From: an uncultured archaeon
GTDB taxonomy: Archaea > Nanobdellota > Nanobdellia > Pacearchaeales > GW2011-AR1
NCBI GenBank assembly: GCA_903873955.1
Contig: CAIQQL010000018.1
Coordinates: 1 to 6,864, forward strand
Direction of reading: 5' to 3'
DNA: 6,864 nt
Part shown: positions 5,311 through 6,864 of the stretch, piece after piece
Numbering within the stretch: the stretch's first letter is position 1
How the letters are laid out: each line of letters begins with the position of its first letter
Made by a program: the position numbers and the translations under genes
Notes under the pieces: generated by a model
Database searches by the model: none
Seen by the model: the letters and a program-made list of their open reading frames with translations, nothing else
Told to the model about the DNA's origin: nothing

Positions 5311-6501
5311 TTATACATTCTGTGTTCTGAGAATAAAAAAGTGTTCAAGGAGGGTTGTGGCATAAGTACCCGAGTCAAGAGTAAATGACAGTTCAATCTT
5401 TTTACTCAGAGGGTAAAATTCATCCTCTTTTATTTCTACCCTGATGTCCTGTACTTTAAAATAGGCTTTCCTAAATGAAGTTTTCAGGCTTAGAAAGGGA
5501 ATCGAGGAATTGTTGAAGTCCTGGGAGGTGAGATCATAGGATTTGAGAGTCTCTCGTTCAATAGTCCCCAGCCTACCAGAAGAAAAATCAGAGTTGTACC
5601 CTATCAAAGCCAGGCTTTGGTTCGCAATTTTTAAGCCTTCATCTTCCGCTCTTTCAAGAGTTTCATTGAATATCCTGCTTTGGACCGACTGGCACATCAA
5701 CAATAAGGTTTTCTCACCAAGAATCATCAGCGCCCCTATCCAATCTTGAGGATAAGTCGAAAGATGCTCGAGCATTTGACGTTCTGAGGTTAATTCTGGA
5801 GGAAAGTAAGAAATCGCTTCGGCAAGATTTTTTTCAGACTTGAACTTCTTCTTGGCTTTTTTTATCTCTTCATTTTCTTGTTCACCAAAACCAGAAAGAT
5901 AGGAAAAAACAGCCTCTTTAAATCTTTTTTTAAGCAGTAGCTTCCCAATCTGAAAATTATCCTTTCTTAATGAGCCAAATCTCTGTGCACCAAAATAGTT
6001 AGGAAGTTCCTGGGTATGTCGTAGACGGTTCAGGATCTTTATTGCGTCTTTATCGGCATCTCTGAGCAGGATAGTGAATCGGTTACCCTTAAGATCGCCA
6101 ATCTTTATTTTGTGCTTTGCCCATTTGAAGTTTTTTAGAAGCATCCCTGGATGGAAAAAGCTTTGAACCTTATCAACTTCAGGATTATAGATGGAAATTC
6201 TTTGGCAGGTCCAAGCACATTTGTCTTTCGTGCCTGCATATCCTAACTCGTGGGGAGATTTATGCAATTCTTTGCTTAAGATGGTTAATGCAGAAAAATG
6301 ATCAAGGTTAATCTTTTCTAAGTCACAGGACAGAAAGGGTCTTCGGTCATTGCAGTCTAGTTTTCCAAAATCGACAGAAGGATGTTCAAGTACATCTGAA
6401 GTGGGGGAAATTTGACAGGTATACTTTTCACCGATTTCTTCAACTATAAAATCCTCAGGTACCTTTTTGAAGATGACTGTTCCCTTTTCAAGATTTACCA
6501 T
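5311..6501 (-). CDS. truD: tRNA pseudouridine synthase TruD
   Basis: TruD converts uridine to pseudouridine in RNA; in E. coli the site is U13 of tRNA-Glu, and the eukaryotic homologue Pus7 also acts on other sites. The 396-residue protein has the family order. Near the N-terminus is VPEDFIVEEI (14-23). The catalytic loop GYAGTKDKCAWTCQ follows, with the nucleophilic Asp at residue 93. Next comes PNYFGAQRFG (167-176), which shapes the active site, and the C-terminal strand FTLDSGTYATTLLEHFF (373-389) corresponds to the usual LPSGSYAT element. The TRUD insertion domain lies between, about 180-350. The length is normal for archaeal TruD, and no frame break is seen. The ATG at 6501 lies only 12 nt after the stop of the DUF883-like gene and lacks a Shine-Dalgarno motif or well-placed TATA box, so co-transcription from upstream is likely. 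A T7 run ends the transcript. Confidence 0.95.
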   Translation of the reverse strand: MVNLEKGTVIFKKVPEDFIVEEIGEKYTCQISPTSDVLEHPSVDFGKLDCNDRRPFLSCDLEKINLDHFSALTILSKELHKSPHELGYAGTKDKCAWTCQRISIYNPEVDKVQSFFHPGMLLKNFKWAKHKIKIGDLKGNRFTILLRDADKDAIKILNRLRHTQELPNYFGAQRFGSLRKDNFQIGKLLLKKRFKEAVFSYLSGFGEQENEEIKKAKKKFKSEKNLAEAISYFPPELTSERQMLEHLSTYPQDWIGALMILGEKTLLLMCQSVQSRIFNETLERAEDEGLKIANQSLALIGYNSDFSSGRLGTIERETLKSYDLTSQDFNNSSIPFLSLKTSFRKAYFKVQDIRVEIKEDEFYPLSKKIELSFTLDSGTYATTLLEHFFILRTQNV

Positions 6502-6513
6502 GGGCGCAAGTGC

Positions 6514-6741
6514 CTAATCAAGAAAATCTCTAAAACGTCTATAAAACGGCTTTTTTTCTTTGGCTACCAATGCATTGACCCCCAACGCGACAATTGCGCC
6601 TACAGCTGCGGCAATAGCAACTGAAGTCAGAGGGTTATTTTTGATAAAGTCTTCTGTCTTATCTCTGGCATAGTCTACCTTGTCTCGGGCATCATCCACT
6701 GCATCTTTTACAGTATTTTTTATATTGTTTTTTCTTGGCAT
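6514..6741 (-). CDS. DUF883-like (ElaB/YqjD-type) small membrane-anchored protein
   Basis: A 75-residue protein with a charged, helical N-terminal part and one C-terminal membrane helix. Residues 8-34 contain a seven-residue repeat (ARDKVDY then ARDKTED, with ARDK at 18-21 and 25-28), giving an amphipathic helix of the kind seen in DUF883 and LEA-like proteins. NNPLTSVAIAAAVGAIVALG (35-54) is the Asn-Pro plus Ala/Gly-rich helix typical of the DUF883 C-terminus, and KEKKPFYRRFRDFLD forms a basic tail. E. coli members YqjD and ElaB are inner-membrane proteins that bind ribosomes; that role is not shown here. The start is the ATG at 6741, because AAGGAG (6747-6752, minus strand) lies five nucleotides before it. 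The GTG at 6756 in the same frame overlaps that site and the upstream stop. The gene sits in an apparent operon between a membrane-protein gene and truD. Confidence 0.75.
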   Translation of the reverse strand: MPRKNNIKNTVKDAVDDARDKVDYARDKTEDFIKNNPLTSVAIAAAVGAIVALGVNALVAKEKKPFYRRFRDFLD

Positions 6742-6746
6742 GTTAT

Positions 6747-6752
6747 CTCCTT
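6747..6752 (-). promoter_or_regulatory. Shine-Dalgarno site fixing the DUF883-like start
   Basis: AAGGAG on the minus strand, five nucleotides before the ATG at 6741 and immediately after the TGA (6753-6755) of the upstream gene. A second anti-16S match, AGGTGA, overlaps that stop codon at 6753-6758. This arrangement suggests translational coupling and contrasts with the leaderless genes elsewhere in the window. Confidence 0.7.
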
Positions 6753-6864
6753 TCACCTGATGAGTCTTACTATGATTCCTGCTAATAAAAGGATGACTGC
6801 GATGAAAAGGAGGGAAATAGAAGCGCTCAAACCAAGCTCAATCAGTAGGAAAACAGCTGCGATA
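6753..6864 (-). CDS. C-terminal end of a small hydrophobic membrane protein (5' end outside window)
   Basis: An open minus-strand frame enters from the window edge and ends at TGA 6753-6755 after 36 visible codons. The peptide is almost wholly hydrophobic: the end of one helix (IAAVFLLIEL), a short LSAS turn, then a full helix (ISLLFIAVILLLAGIIV) and the basic end RLIR. It is a membrane hairpin at the C-terminus. The position directly upstream of a DUF883-like gene, and the hairpin shape, recall YqjE/DUF1469 (holin-superfamily III-like) proteins, which sit beside yqjD in bacteria. That identification is an inference from context and a short fragment. The stop codon is 11 nt from the next ATG, with the Shine-Dalgarno site in between, so the two genes are very likely co-transcribed. 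Confidence 0.6.
   Translation of the reverse strand, partial: IAAVFLLIELGLSASISLLFIAVILLLAGIIVRLIR

Noticed and set aside
6754..6756. GTG start for the DUF883-like gene
   Set aside because: It would translate the Shine-Dalgarno sequence AAGGAG itself and overlap the upstream stop; the ATG at 6741 has ideal spacing from that site.
1..6864. Mobile element, CRISPR array, toxin-antitoxin or defence island
   Set aside because: No transposase or integrase, regular repeat-spacer pattern, terminal inverted repeats or nuclease/NTPase combination is present. Neighbouring genes are housekeeping-like with separate promoters.

Overview
The window reads as ordinary chromosomal DNA of an AT-rich archaeon. 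Three things point to Archaea. Six protein genes have a TATA-like box centred 24.5-26.5 nt before the first base of their start codon, the layout of leaderless archaeal transcripts. There is a TrmB-family regulator. Stop codons (TAA, TAG, TGA) fit the standard code. Small single-function genes, mostly transcribed alone, and the style of the TrmB and HIT proteins remind me of DPANN-type lineages such as Woesearchaeota or Pacearchaeota. That lineage call is an impression from sequence reading and has not been tested phylogenetically.

Layout. 1-366 (+): 3' part of a class I glutamine amidotransferase gene. 418-1290 (+): ten-helix EamA/DMT transporter, followed by a short intergenic stretch with two small hairpins and a T-run. 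1439-1840 (+): VOC-fold protein. 1894-2157 (-): unrecognised 87-residue protein. 2275-2889 (-): peptidase S51 (PepE-like) protein. 2890-3022: divergent promoter region with an 8-bp inverted repeat. 3023-3526 (+): HIT protein. 3581-4360 (+): double-hotdog MaoC-like protein. 4534-5253 (+): TrmB-type regulator. 5311-6501 (-): tRNA pseudouridine synthase TruD. 6514-6741 (-): DUF883-like membrane protein. 6753-6864 (-): 3' end of a hydrophobic membrane-protein gene.

How the genes relate. Most appear to be single-gene transcription units with their own promoter, so gene order says little about a shared pathway. The exception is the right-hand minus-strand group. The membrane-protein fragment, the DUF883-like gene and truD are separated by 11 and 12 nt and only the DUF883-like gene has a clear Shine-Dalgarno site, so these three look like one operon. 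A DUF883 protein next to a small hydrophobic membrane protein recalls the bacterial yqjD-yqjE pair.

I see no mobile element, CRISPR array, rRNA, tRNA or defence system. No convincing new multi-gene system is visible. The most checkable oddities are the structured DNA between the S51 and HIT genes, the possible small transcript after the EamA gene, the DUF883/membrane-protein/truD cluster, and a His-to-Lys change in the HIT motif.
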